Shown here: positions 47,608-56,895 of the stretch, one piece after another
Numbering within the stretch: position 1 is the first letter of the stretch
How the letters are laid out: each line of letters begins with the position of its first letter
Source of the DNA: Hymenobacter arizonensis
Lineage (GTDB): Bacteria > Bacteroidota > Bacteroidia > Cytophagales > Hymenobacteraceae
NCBI RefSeq assembly: GCF_900115775.1
Contig: NZ_FOXS01000001.1
Location: 682,001 to 746,000, forward strand
Direction of reading: 5' to 3'
Length of the DNA: 64,000 nt
Notes under the pieces: model-generated
The model's input: the letters and a program-made list of their open reading frames with translations, nothing else
The model's database searches: none
Told to the model about the DNA's origin: nothing
Program-made: the position numbers and the translations under genes

Positions 47608-48717
47608 ATGCCTACTACCACCGCGCCCCGCCCCAAAACCCGTAAAAAAGCTCTTCTGCCGCAAGAGGAGGCCCATATTGTGTATAAAGACCCCGCCCGC
47701 CAGGCCCAAATGGCGGGCTTGCGCTACGCCACCGACCAAGGCCCGGGCATTACCCGCAAGGCCACCCGCACGGGCAAATTTACCTTCCATGACGCCCAAG
47801 GGCAGAAAATTACGGATGCTGAAACGTTGGAGCGCATCAGCAGCTTCGTGATTCCGCCCGCCTGGACCGATGTCTGGATTTCGGCCTCGCCCACGGCCCA
47901 CTTGCAGGTGACCGGGCGCGACAGCCTGGGCCGCAAGCAGTACCGCTACCACCCGGCCTGGGACGAAATGCGCAGCCTGACCAAGTTCTCGCGCCTGCGC
48001 TCCTTCGGCGAAAAGCTGGCGGACCTGCGGGCCCAGCTCAACAAAGACCTGACCCGCCCGGCGCTGGACCGCGAAAAAGTGGTGGCCCTGGTGCTCACGC
48101 TCATGGACCAGTCCTTCATTCGGGTGGGCAATAAGGAATATGCCAAAAAGAACAAGAGCTACGGCCTCACTACCCTGCGCGACAAGCACGTGGCCATAGA
48201 GGGGGCCGATGTGAATTTTAGCTTCGTGGGCAAAAAAGGGGTGCCGCACGACGTGACCTTGCACGATGCCCGCCTAGCCCGGCTGGTGCGCAAGTGCAAG
48301 GAGATACCGGGCCAGCACCTGTTTCAGTATTACTCGACCGACGGGCAGCGCCACGCACTGGAGTCGGGCGATGTGAACGAGTACTTACAGCGCCATACGG
48401 GCATGGCCCTATCGGCGAAGGATTTCCGCACCTGGGGCGGCACCGTGAAAATGGTGAAATGCCTGGAAGCCGTGCTGGACGTAGAGCCGGATTTGGAGCC
48501 CGAAAAAGTGGTGAAAAAGGCGGTGAAGGAAGTGGCTACCGGCTTGGGAAATACCCCAACGGTGTGCTCGAAATACTACATTCACCCGCAGGTAGTGGAG
48601 TTGTTCAAATCGGGGCAGCTGATTGAATACCTCCGCAAGCATGACGCCGAAGCGGCTCCCGGAGATTTGCTATCGCCGGTGGAGCGGCTGGTTCTGAAAA
48701 TGTTGGAGCAGGTGTAA
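47608..48717 (+). CDS. DNA topoisomerase IB
   Basis: 369 aa from ATG 47608; the open frame extends to 46672 antisense to the App1-type gene, but the family begins near PTTTAPRPKTRKKA, so ATG 47569 or 47575 are the only other credible starts. Poxvirus-type topoisomerase I: FVIPPAWTDVWI, AWDEMRSLTKFSRL, ALVLTLMDQSFIRVGN, the Arg-containing YGLTTLRDKHV and KMVKCLEAVLDVEPD. The nucleophilic Tyr lies in VCSKYYIHPQVVELF. It relaxes supercoils by transient 3'-phosphotyrosine links. Confidence 0.9.
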   Translation: MPTTTAPRPKTRKKALLPQEEAHIVYKDPARQAQMAGLRYATDQGPGITRKATRTGKFTFHDAQGQKITDAETLERISSFVIPPAWTDVWISASPTAHLQVTGRDSLGRKQYRYHPAWDEMRSLTKFSRLRSFGEKLADLRAQLNKDLTRPALDREKVVALVLTLMDQSFIRVGNKEYAKKNKSYGLTTLRDKHVAIEGADVNFSFVGKKGVPHDVTLHDARLARLVRKCKEIPGQHLFQYYSTDGQRHALESGDVNEYLQRHTGMALSAKDFRTWGGTVKMVKCLEAVLDVEPDLEPEKVVKKAVKEVATGLGNTPTVCSKYYIHPQVVELFKSGQLIEYLRKHDAEAAPGDLLSPVERLVLKMLEQV

Positions 48718-48843
48718 AGGCGAGTAGCACCTCGACAATCCGGTTTGCCAAAGCGAGCTCAATAAAGTTTAGCTAGTTTACTTCGTAACTGTTGCAGGGC
48801 CGAGTGGCGGTGCTCCGTTAACCTAGAATCTTGCTATCCTGAG

Positions 48844-50301
48844 ATGAGGCATCCATCCCAAAAGCTTTCATTTTCAATTCTAAGTCTCTTATTACTGTTG
48901 TTCGCATTGCCCGGGTGGGCGCTGCCAGCCGTAGCACCGAGTTGTGGTTGCGTGCAGGACTTCGATTTTGTGGTTAGCTATTTGGAGCGCAACCTGCCGG
49001 CTTATCCGCGCGACGTTACCGCTCAAACCCGCCCCGCTTACGAGCGACTTAAACGACGATTGCGCCAAGGTGCCTCCTTGCAGTCGACCCCGACACGCTG
49101 CCTGCCCATATTGGTCGCTTACGTTGAATTCTTTCGCGACCAGCACACTACTATCGCTGGTTCTGCTGGGGTGGCAGTAAATGACAAAGATTCGCTCGCC
49201 GTGCGACGGTTTCTGGCCAGCGCGGTGTATCAACAAACGGAAACTGTCCGCTTGCAGCCAGTACGCTCTTATCCACTCGCTGCCATAGAAGGCCGTTACC
49301 AGACCACCGACAGCACTTACCAGATTCAAATTCAGCCCGCTCGCACCAGGTTTCGGGATTTCGTAGGGGTCGTTGTGCAGTCGCGCACGCCCCTGTGGGC
49401 GGTAGGCCAAGTAAAGCTGGAGTTGAAACAGCTGCCGCATGGCTCAAGGTACCGCATTATCCAGTACAACCGAAATCATTCTGCTAGCTACTTGGGGGAA
49501 ATCCGCCAGGTGCAAGGCTACCTACGGGGCACTAGTTGGCAGAAACTTGGCGTGCCGGCAGCACCACCGCGGATAACGGACACACTCGCTTATCGAGCGC
49601 TGACGCCGGCTACCGCCTACTTGCGGATTCCCTCTTTTAATGGCGGGTTGCACGCGCAATTATATTCGGTGTACCAGAAAGTGGCAGCTGCCTCGCCCCA
49701 GAACTTAATCATAGACGTGCGGGGTAACGGGGGCGGCTCAGACGGCAACGTGGCGGGGTTGGTTCCCTTTATGTTCACGGCTCCATTCCAAGACGACCAA
49801 CTAGAAGAATACTACGTGACCCCGGACAACGTGCAACGGCTTGCCGAACACTACCGGGGCATGCAACGCGATTCCGTGAGCTATGGGGCTGCGGCGCTGC
49901 AGCATGTTCGCAGTACCTTGAGGTGGTTGCAGCAAGCCCCTATCGGCCAGTTCCTGGCAGACCCAACGGCCTTGCTCAAGACCTTTACTGGGGTGGCTGC
50001 TCGGCCAAATCGGGTCGTGATTTTATACGACCGTGGGTGCGCTAGTTCCTGTGAAACGCTCCTGTTCTGGGCCAAGCATTCCGCCAAAACGACGCTGGTA
50101 GGCGAGAATTCGGGCGGCTACGTGGGCTACGGCAATGTTTTTTCCGTACCTACGCCCTGCTTGGGCTTTGTGCTGACGAGCACGACGATGCGCTTACCTA
50201 ATCAAGTATCGTATGAAGCCGTCGGCGTAGCGCCCGATGTGCCGCTTGGGTTGGACGAGGACTGGCTGACCCAGGCTAAACGCTTGATAGAGCAGCCCTA
50301 G
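48844..50301 (+). CDS. S41-family peptidase (tail-specific protease-like)
   Basis: 485 aa with a signal peptide (ILSLLLLLFALPGWALPAVA). The C-terminal domain has NLIIDVRGNGGGSDGNV, VVILYDRGCASSCETLLFWAK (catalytic Ser in the CASSCE turn, with a following Lys), TLVGENSGGYVGYGN and VSYEAVGVAPDVPLGLDEDW, all typical S41 elements. The N-terminal region is longer and unrecognised; no PDZ domain is obvious. Exported; substrate unknown. The nearest neighbours are the paralogous lipoprotein genes, but it is convergent with them. Confidence 0.86.
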   Translation: MRHPSQKLSFSILSLLLLLFALPGWALPAVAPSCGCVQDFDFVVSYLERNLPAYPRDVTAQTRPAYERLKRRLRQGASLQSTPTRCLPILVAYVEFFRDQHTTIAGSAGVAVNDKDSLAVRRFLASAVYQQTETVRLQPVRSYPLAAIEGRYQTTDSTYQIQIQPARTRFRDFVGVVVQSRTPLWAVGQVKLELKQLPHGSRYRIIQYNRNHSASYLGEIRQVQGYLRGTSWQKLGVPAAPPRITDTLAYRALTPATAYLRIPSFNGGLHAQLYSVYQKVAAASPQNLIIDVRGNGGGSDGNVAGLVPFMFTAPFQDDQLEEYYVTPDNVQRLAEHYRGMQRDSVSYGAAALQHVRSTLRWLQQAPIGQFLADPTALLKTFTGVAARPNRVVILYDRGCASSCETLLFWAKHSAKTTLVGENSGGYVGYGNVFSVPTPCLGFVLTSTTMRLPNQVSYEAVGVAPDVPLGLDEDWLTQAKRLIEQP

Positions 50302-50418
50302 CAGGTGGTTTTTAAAAGGAAGGTGATGTAGCTACCCGGGAGCACGAGTTACCTATTCGATTTTTAAACCCAACTTTTAACGAACGTCATTCCTGTAGTA
50401 CTGCGACAGGAGGGCTGG

Positions 50419-51975
50419 CTACTCTTTAGGGGACTTATCGAATGCATCCTTGGCGCGGGCACTGCCTTGGCTGAAATGCACACCCCGCCCGTACTTGCTG
50501 CCCTGCAGCTCGTCGGCATCGGGGCCGCCGTAGATGCGAAGGACGGGCCGGCTCACGGTTTTCTGGCCGTGTTGTTCAATGGTGAACACGTCGTCGCCAC
50601 CCAGGCCTTCGAGCTGAATTTCCTTAGTCTCGGCAGGAAAGAAGGTGCGATGGAAAAAGGCATTTTGCTGGCTAATGGCCGCTTGCGCCGGGTACACGGC
50701 TACCACCGTTGAATCGGAGTAGCGATGAACCACAAACCGCTCGGGCAGGGCGGTGCCTGCCACCATGGGGCGGCGGGCGAGGTGTTGGTAAAAGCCATCG
50801 GCAAAAGCCGGGAGATTGTCGCGCCTAGCTTGCAAAGCGGCAATGATGCCTGGCCCTTCCAAGGCAAAGGCTGCGGACGGGATGCGGTGCACGGCCGTGC
50901 TAATGACGGCATCGGGCAGGAGCTGCTGCATGGCTAGCGCCTCGGCTTTATACTCGGCCCGGCTGAGTTGATTGAGGCCGCGGGTGTCGAGGTAGTGGCC
51001 GTTAGACATGAGGTGGGCGAGCTTGGGGTAACGGGCCCGAAACGTGGTCCAGTGGGGAATGGCCAGGTGCCCGACCAGCCAGCCCAGCACGCCGTCATCA
51101 AGGCGGTAAAAAACCATGTCCCGGTCTTTGGGCAAAGGAGAAATGCTGGCCCCCGACTCGGGCTGGGGGCGCACGTTCCAGTTCCACTGGCCGGGGTGCC
51201 GGTCCCAGTCGCCGAGCCACGCATCGAGCAGCCGGGCCCGGAGCAGGGCGCGCTGGTCGAACTGCTGGTCGGGAGTGGCCACTACTGCAGCGAAAGCTGG
51301 CTTGCTGCCTACTACTTTGCCGGCGGCACCAGAAGCGGCCGGCGCAACGGCATATCGTTCTTCGAGATACGCGAGCTGGCCCCGAAAAAGGCGCAAGGAG
51401 TCTGATTGAAAATTGGGGTCGTCGGGACGCACATAAAACAGCCGGGGCGCGGCCCGGGGTACGCCCACGGCCTGGGCCAACGGCTGAACCACCAAAGGGC
51501 CGTAGGGCTGCGTGGCCGAGATATTATCGCGGAGAGCATTCACCAGAAATGTGCCGCGCAGCAGCTTTGGCGTGGCCCGAATGGGGTCTTTATCAACAGT
51601 GCGCAGCATATACGCGGAGCCGTTCGGGGTGCTCAGGCTCAGGCTGGTGCTGTTGAAGCCGCCGCCCACCTTGCCGGGGGTCAGCCCTCCGGGCCGGACA
51701 CTGGGCAGGCGCAGCACCGGCACCGTGATGGGCACTGCCCACGAGCTCCGGTAGTGCCGGCCCACTAATGCTTGATACAAGCGGCCGTGGCGAGCATAAT
51801 GGCGCCCGGCCGTGACGCCGCGCACGCTGTCGGCAGCGGCAGGCAGGGGTTGGGTCAGCACCGCATCGGGCCGGGCATCGGGTTGGAAAAATTGCTTGCG
51901 CACGCAGCCCGACCCTATGCCCAGCCCGGCGAGTGCGGTCAATAAAAGAGAATGGTAAGGGGAACGCGACTGCAT
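50419..51975 (-). CDS. Kinase-like-motif lipoprotein, paralog A
   Basis: 518 aa, lipoprotein signal LAGLGIGSGC. It shares with the two following genes: HYRSSWAVPITVPVLRL, a Gly-rich stretch (GLTPGKVGGG) leading to MLRTVDKDP, then LLRARLLDAWLGDWDRHPGQW (about residue 250), LPKDRDMVFYRLDDG and the C-terminal IQLEGLGGDDVF. GDWDRHxxQW followed by xPKDRDxxF resembles the catalytic and metal-binding loops of CotH, Fam20 and HipA-like kinases (DRHxxN then DxD/DFG-like). The kinase idea is inference; I have no named family. No beta-barrel follows the C-terminal beta domain. Transcribed after paralog B with a 77-bp gap. Confidence 0.72.
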   Translation of the reverse strand: MQSRSPYHSLLLTALAGLGIGSGCVRKQFFQPDARPDAVLTQPLPAAADSVRGVTAGRHYARHGRLYQALVGRHYRSSWAVPITVPVLRLPSVRPGGLTPGKVGGGFNSTSLSLSTPNGSAYMLRTVDKDPIRATPKLLRGTFLVNALRDNISATQPYGPLVVQPLAQAVGVPRAAPRLFYVRPDDPNFQSDSLRLFRGQLAYLEERYAVAPAASGAAGKVVGSKPAFAAVVATPDQQFDQRALLRARLLDAWLGDWDRHPGQWNWNVRPQPESGASISPLPKDRDMVFYRLDDGVLGWLVGHLAIPHWTTFRARYPKLAHLMSNGHYLDTRGLNQLSRAEYKAEALAMQQLLPDAVISTAVHRIPSAAFALEGPGIIAALQARRDNLPAFADGFYQHLARRPMVAGTALPERFVVHRYSDSTVVAVYPAQAAISQQNAFFHRTFFPAETKEIQLEGLGGDDVFTIEQHGQKTVSRPVLRIYGGPDADELQGSKYGRGVHFSQGSARAKDAFDKSPKE

Positions 51976-52052
51976 TAATTATAAGAAAAACGGCACTGAC
52001 GAGACTACAACGACAGGGAGCCAAAAAAGGCCAACTGTTCAGCTCTTTCCGG

Positions 52053-53675
52053 CTAGCGGCCTTTGGTGCCGATGGTTTGGTCGTAGCCCAGCCGGTTTTT
52101 GCGGGGCTCCTGCGGGCGGGGGCCATTGGCTGTGGTCATGTCCGATGCCTCGTCGTAGGTTTTGAGGCGACGGCTGCTGCCGGTCAGGCGCAGCTGGTCC
52201 TGGCCTGCACCACCGTAGAGCTGCAGCGGCATGAGCTTGCCCGAACCGGTTGTTTCTACTTCAAAAACATCGTTGCCGCCGAGGGCCTCCAGGGTCAGCT
52301 CGCGGGTTTCGGCAGCGTAGTAGGTGCGCCGAAACAGCAGCGAATCGGTGCGCGTGAGCTGCATCAGCGCCCGCGAAAAAATCCGAACCGTGGTGGAGTC
52401 GGCGTAGCGGTTCACCACAAAGCGTTCGGGCTCGTTGGTGCCGCCCACCACGGGCTCGCGGGCCAGCGTCAGGTAAAACTTGTCGGCGGCCTTAGGCAGC
52501 GACTCGCGGCGTACCTTGAGAATGCCGCCAATGGTGGGGCCTTCCAGCGCATACACGGCGGGGGGCATGCGGCGCATGGCCCGCTCAATAAGCGAGTCGG
52601 GGAGGCGGCGCTGCAGGTCCAGGGCCATGCGGCGGAAATCGGCGCGGGTCATTTGCGCCAGGCCGCGCTGGTCGATGAAGCGTCCCTGCTCCACGAGGCC
52701 CGCCACGTTGCCATAGGCAGGCTTGAAAGTTTGGAAGCGGGGCATGAGGAACGGGAGGCTGACCAGCCAGGGCACAAACCCATCGTTGAACCGGAAATAA
52801 ACCTGGTCCCGGTCTTTGGGAATGGCGCGGTAGCGTACGCGGCCATCCGGCGCTTTAAACTCGGCCCAATCCCACTGGCCTTCGTGCCGGTCCCAGTCGC
52901 CGAGCCACACGTCGAGCAGGCGGGCTCGCAGGAAGGACTGCTCATCAATGGTATGAGAAGCGTTGGCATAAACTCTTTTCAGCAGGCCCTCGCCGCCCAC
53001 GAAGTTGGTGACTCCCGACAAGTCAGGAGTTTGCGAAGCCAGGGCCTCGTACTTTTCTTCGACCATGGCCATTTTGCCCTGAAACCGCTCCGACGCGGAG
53101 CCCAGGCTCGTTTCGTCGGTGCGCACATACACCAGGCGGGGCCGCGTATGGGGCACCCCCGCTGCCTGGGCCAGAGGCGGCACCGTGAGCGCGCCGTAAG
53201 GATTGGCTGCCGAGGTCGCGTCGCGCACGGCGTTCAGCAAAAAGCTGCCTTGCAAAAACTTAGGAAGGACTTTGCTGGGGTCTTTGTCGAGGGCGCGCAG
53301 GGCGTATTCGCGCTTTTTGCTGCCTTCCAGCGTCATGCTGATGCTTTGAAAGCCACCGCCGGACTTGCCGGCTTTCAGCCCGCCGGGGGCCGCAGTCCGC
53401 AGGTTCAGTACCGGAACCTTGACCGGGGCCGCCCACACCTCGCGGTAGTGCCGGCCCCAAAACACGTCGTGCAGCTTGGAATGGCGGTTGTATTGCCGGC
53501 CGGCCACGACCAAAACGCTGTCGGCTCCCGGGGGAAGGGCCTGGGCGCTGCCGGGGCCGATGCGGGCGTCGGGCTGAAAGAAATTGCGGCGGGCACAGCC
53601 ACTCACTGCCAACCCCAGGCTTAATATGAACAGAGGTAAACGGGAGGGGGGCAGGAGAGCAAAAGAATGAGGCAT
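52053..53675 (-). CDS. Kinase-like-motif lipoprotein, paralog B
   Basis: 540 aa, lipoprotein signal LGLAVSGC. First gene of the leftward pair with paralog A. Conserved blocks: RHYREVWAAPVKVPVLNL, GLKAGKSGGG, YALRALDKDP, FLQGSFLLNAVRDATSAANPYG, LRARLLDVWLGDWDRHEGQW, IPKDRDQVYFRFNDG, RFQTFKPAYGNVAGLVEQGR and LTLEALGGNDVFEV. The putative catalytic Asp and His (DRH) are intact. The protein is likely anchored on the periplasmic or outer face; function unknown. The 5' end faces paralog C across about 170 bp, a shared divergent promoter region. Confidence 0.75.
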   Translation of the reverse strand: MPHSFALLPPSRLPLFILSLGLAVSGCARRNFFQPDARIGPGSAQALPPGADSVLVVAGRQYNRHSKLHDVFWGRHYREVWAAPVKVPVLNLRTAAPGGLKAGKSGGGFQSISMTLEGSKKREYALRALDKDPSKVLPKFLQGSFLLNAVRDATSAANPYGALTVPPLAQAAGVPHTRPRLVYVRTDETSLGSASERFQGKMAMVEEKYEALASQTPDLSGVTNFVGGEGLLKRVYANASHTIDEQSFLRARLLDVWLGDWDRHEGQWDWAEFKAPDGRVRYRAIPKDRDQVYFRFNDGFVPWLVSLPFLMPRFQTFKPAYGNVAGLVEQGRFIDQRGLAQMTRADFRRMALDLQRRLPDSLIERAMRRMPPAVYALEGPTIGGILKVRRESLPKAADKFYLTLAREPVVGGTNEPERFVVNRYADSTTVRIFSRALMQLTRTDSLLFRRTYYAAETRELTLEALGGNDVFEVETTGSGKLMPLQLYGGAGQDQLRLTGSSRRLKTYDEASDMTTANGPRPQEPRKNRLGYDQTIGTKGR

Positions 53676-53848
53676 TCAGGGAAAGGCAGGAGGGCAAGAA
53701 TAAGCCTTTAACGCAAACCCGCCGCAAAGGTCGGGTCAACTCAGGGCGGGTATTTACAACCGTTGCCCCGCCGTTTGCAGTATACGCACCGCACTCTCCG
53801 AGTTCGTGGCCCGCCTTGGGGCGCTGTGGCCCTGAAGATTTTTCGTTT
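53676..53848. promoter_or_regulatory. Divergent promoter region of the three-paralog locus
   Basis: 173 bp between the divergent starts of paralogs B and C. A GACCTTTG box on the minus strand (near 53730) is a one-mismatch -7 candidate for B. The stretch has two short direct CGGG-rich repeats and no gene. Confidence 0.35.
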
Positions 53849-55450
53849 ATGCCTCGCTTAGCTGCCTTCGCCCCGTACATCCTGCTATGTTTGTATTGTG
53901 CCTTGGCGACGGTGCCGGCCGGCTGCACGGGCCAGACGGCCCCCGTACGAGTGCCCGCCCAGTGGGCGCCCGATTCGACCACGGTGGTGCGGCCGGCCGG
54001 CCCCGAATATGACCGCAGTGCCGCATGGGAGTTTTTCTGGGGCAAGCACTACCGCGACATTTGGGCCACGCCCGTTACCGTGCCCGTGCTCCGGCTGGCC
54101 ACGGCGCTGCCCGGGGGCCTGCACCCGCTGCAGGCAGGTGGCAGCTACCAAACCCGCACCCTGCGCCTGCGGGCCGCCAATGGCAAAGATTTTGTGCTGC
54201 GGTCCGTCGACAAAGACGCCAGCGTGGCCTTGCCCGCTGGCTGGAAGCGCAAGCTGCTGGGCGGCCTTATGAAGGACCAAACCAGCGTGGCGCAGCCCTA
54301 CGGTGCGTACGTGGCCGCGCAGCTGGCCGAGGTGGCAGGCGTTTACCACACCAATCCCCGGCTGGTGTATGTGGGCGATGACCCCGGCCTGGGTACGTTC
54401 CGCAAAGCCTACGCCAACGACCTGTATTTGCTGGAAGAGCGGCCCGATGGCAACCAAACCGACGTAGCCAGCTTTGGCCACTCGCCGCTGGTGGTGAACA
54501 CGGGCCGCATGCTGGCCGACATCCACCAGCGCCCCAGCGCCCGAGTGGAGGCCCGCGCCTACCTGCGGGCCCGGCTCCTCGACATGTGGCTGGGCGACTG
54601 GAGCCGGCGCGAAGACCAATGGCGCTGGGCCAGCTTCGAGCAGGCGGGCCAGGTAAGCTACCGTCCCATTCCCCGCGACCGCGACCAGGCCTTTTTCCTG
54701 TTCAACGACGGCGCTATTACCCGCGTCGTCTCGTGGTTTGTCCCCAAGTACCAAAGCTTTCAGGCGAGCCTCAGTGCCCAGGCCGTCAATGGCCTTACCC
54801 TCACCGCTCGTGAGCTTGACCGCACGTTGCTGGCTACCCTCCAGTCCGAAGACTTCCGGGAAGTGGCCGACTCGCTGCGCCGGCGGCTGACCGATGCGAC
54901 CATTGCCCAAGCCCTGACAGCCGGCCCGCCCGAAACCAGGGCCGCTGTGGCCAAGCGGTTTGCGCCAATGCTGCGTGCGCGGCGTGACCAACTACCCCAG
55001 GTAGCCCAGTGGTATTACCAACTGCTGGCCAAAAGGGCTCTGCTGGTGGGCACCGATAAAGCCGAACGGTTTGTGCTCAGCGAGCCAGGACCGGGCTTGC
55101 TGCGGGTAAAAATGTTTGCCCAGAGGCCTAATCAGGCCGATAGCCTGATAATGGAGCGCACCTATAACCGCCGGCGTACTTCCAGCCTGGCTATTTATGG
55201 CCTGGCCGGAAATGATGTATTTGAGCTGACGGGTCGACTGAAGAGCCGCATCAGGGTGCATCTCTACGAAGGCGCAGGCCAAAACCAACTGGTGCTGCCC
55301 GCCGCGAGTGCGGCCATCGCCGGCATTACCTGGCATAGTAATTCAGCCGATAAATTCAGCCAGAAACGGCGGGGCATCACCGTCAGGCCCAACCCCGATG
55401 CCGCCGCCACGGCCAATACCCAAAGCTGGATGAAGCGCTACCGACTTTGA
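53849..55450 (+). CDS. Kinase-like-motif lipoprotein, paralog C (altered motif)
   Basis: 533 aa from ATG 53849, signal ending ATVPAGC. Same architecture as paralogs A and B: KHYRDIWATPVTVPVLRL, GLHPLQAGGS, VLRSVDKDA, YLRARLLDMWLGDW, IPRDRDQAFFLFNDG, and a C-terminal IYGLAGNDVFELTG. But the DRH turn reads SRR (GDWSRREDQW), so the presumed catalytic Asp and the following His are replaced; the later RDRD motif is kept. If the family is enzymatic, this copy may be inactive or have another role. Its stop overlaps the crtA stop by 13 bp. Confidence 0.75.
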   Translation: MPRLAAFAPYILLCLYCALATVPAGCTGQTAPVRVPAQWAPDSTTVVRPAGPEYDRSAAWEFFWGKHYRDIWATPVTVPVLRLATALPGGLHPLQAGGSYQTRTLRLRAANGKDFVLRSVDKDASVALPAGWKRKLLGGLMKDQTSVAQPYGAYVAAQLAEVAGVYHTNPRLVYVGDDPGLGTFRKAYANDLYLLEERPDGNQTDVASFGHSPLVVNTGRMLADIHQRPSARVEARAYLRARLLDMWLGDWSRREDQWRWASFEQAGQVSYRPIPRDRDQAFFLFNDGAITRVVSWFVPKYQSFQASLSAQAVNGLTLTARELDRTLLATLQSEDFREVADSLRRRLTDATIAQALTAGPPETRAAVAKRFAPMLRARRDQLPQVAQWYYQLLAKRALLVGTDKAERFVLSEPGPGLLRVKMFAQRPNQADSLIMERTYNRRRTSSLAIYGLAGNDVFELTGRLKSRIRVHLYEGAGQNQLVLPAASAAIAGITWHSNSADKFSQKRRGITVRPNPDAAATANTQSWMKRYRL

Positions 55451-56166
55451 GCCGGGCGGGGCAGCAAAAGTCCCGCCAGCGGGTCCTGGCCGTTGAGCGT
55501 GCCGCGGCTGCCCACTACCTGAAAACGGGCAAACAGCTCCTCACCGTACCATTTTTCGCTGCGCGTGAGTTTGATTACCTCCCGGTGGCGCACGTCGCGG
55601 TAGGCGTACGTCTGCATAGCCTGCGCCGACTCCCACACGCTGAACGTGGCCTGCCGCACCAAGGGCAGCTCGCCCAGGCCAATAGCGGCGCGCACGCCCA
55701 CGGCATCGGCCAGGGCTGCGCTGGTGGGCTCCACAAATTGCCAGAAGCGGGGCGTTTTCCGCAGGCGAATGCTGGCGCGGGTGAGCACGGCCATCGGGCC
55801 AGTATCGACCTGCAACTGGGCAGGAGGGTAGTCAAACGGTGTTTTCCCATCCCACAGGCCCTGGGCTTTCAGCGGTGCTAAGTCTACCGACCACATTTCG
55901 GCGCTGCGCTCCTGGTAGGTGGCCCAGAGCGGGTGCTGGTCGAAAAACGAGGCGGCCGCCGCAGCATCGTCCCACACGCTCACGAAACCGTAACGGTCCA
56001 GATTGGGCCAAAAGCCGAAGCCGTTGTTGGCGCCGCTGCCCATCAGCTTATAAAATTGGAGGCCCGGCACGCGCTGCAGGGTGGGAGGCGAAGTGCCCAT
56101 TTGGGCCAGGCCCCAGCGCCGGTTGCCGGGCTTGAGCGTGAAGACAGAGAGGGTGGTATGCGGCAT
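55438..56166 (-). CDS. crtA: Spheroidene monooxygenase-like protein
   Basis: 242 aa from ATG 56166. Matches the CrtA family: GLQFYKLMGSGANNGFGFWPNLDRYGFVSVWDD in pieces GLQFYKLMGSGANNGFG and NLDRYGFVSVW, TFSVWESAQAMQTYAYRD and SEKWYGEELFARF. CrtA adds keto groups at C-2 of acyclic carotenoids; in Hymenobacter-like bacteria it would contribute to red pigments. No other carotenoid gene is in the window. The residues upstream of 56166 look unrelated and are excluded. Confidence 0.85.
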   Translation of the reverse strand: MPHTTLSVFTLKPGNRRWGLAQMGTSPPTLQRVPGLQFYKLMGSGANNGFGFWPNLDRYGFVSVWDDAAAAASFFDQHPLWATYQERSAEMWSVDLAPLKAQGLWDGKTPFDYPPAQLQVDTGPMAVLTRASIRLRKTPRFWQFVEPTSAALADAVGVRAAIGLGELPLVRQATFSVWESAQAMQTYAYRDVRHREVIKLTRSEKWYGEELFARFQVVGSRGTLNGQDPLAGLLLPRPAQSR

Positions 56167-56216
56167 GCCAGAACGTGGGCCAGCGCCATAAGAGCAGCCA
56201 GCGGGTTTCATTCAAC

Positions 56217-56246
56217 AAAAAAAGGCCGGAATTGCTTCCGACCTTT
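56217..56246 (-). terminator. Terminator after the stress flavoprotein gene
   Basis: 13-bp stem with one G-U on the minus strand (AAAAAGGTCGGAA), 4-nt loop, then seven T. Confidence 0.75.
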
Positions 56247-56271
56247 TTTACGCAATGTGATTGCGAGGAAT

Positions 56272-56781
56272 TTACTTCGGAATGACTACTGACTGGCGGT
56301 CGGCGCTTGGCTGGTCGCGCTCGCCGGTAATTACCGCCTTCAGGTAGGTGTAGGCCCGCAGCAAGGTCGCGTTGGGCGAATCCCAGAACTCGCCCTTGTC
56401 AATGGTCACTTTCAAAAGCGCAATGTTCGGGTCATCCGAGCCATCGGGAAACCAGCCGCGGATGGCCTCGCTCCACAGCTCCTTAATTTTGGCGCGGTCG
56501 GTCACCACCTTGGCCGTGCCAGTGATGGCCACGTACAGGTTGTCCTCGGGCTTGGAATAGCCCAGGTTGATGTGACGGTCCTGCTGTACCTCGTCTACTT
56601 TCTGCGAGTCCAGCTCTGTGAAGAACCACAGCGTGCCGTCTTCTTCGGGCTTGGTGGTGTACATGGGGCGCGAGTGCAGCTCTTGGCCGTTCTCGATGGT
56701 GGTCATCATGGCAATCTTGATGTCCTTAATTTTGTCGACGAGTTTGGTTACGTCGTGGCTTACGGCAACTTGGTCGGCCAT
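56272..56781 (-). CDS. PNPOx-like flavin-binding protein (general stress protein 26 type)
   Basis: 169 aa. Split-barrel fold: KIAMMTTIENGQELHSRPMYT, GTLWFFTELDSQKVDEVQQD, INLGYSKPEDNLYVAITGTAKV and IRGWFPDGSDDPNIALLKV are hallmarks of the YzzA/GS26 subgroup rather than PdxH. Binds FMN or a related cofactor; likely a stress role. No signal peptide. Single gene with its own terminator. Confidence 0.87.
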   Translation of the reverse strand: MADQVAVSHDVTKLVDKIKDIKIAMMTTIENGQELHSRPMYTTKPEEDGTLWFFTELDSQKVDEVQQDRHINLGYSKPEDNLYVAITGTAKVVTDRAKIKELWSEAIRGWFPDGSDDPNIALLKVTIDKGEFWDSPNATLLRAYTYLKAVITGERDQPSADRQSVVIPK

Positions 56782-56895
56782 GGGAATGGGGTGTTTAGGG
56801 AAATGAGGAGATTGGAAAGCATTTGGTTTACGGCCCCCGCCAGTACTTGTTTCTTACTGTTGTGATTTCCGCAGGCTCTGCCTACCATCGTACCC

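Noticed and set aside
53260..54045. 261-codon minus-strand frame spanning the divergent promoter
   Set aside because: It overlaps the starts of paralogs B and C in another frame and has no motif.
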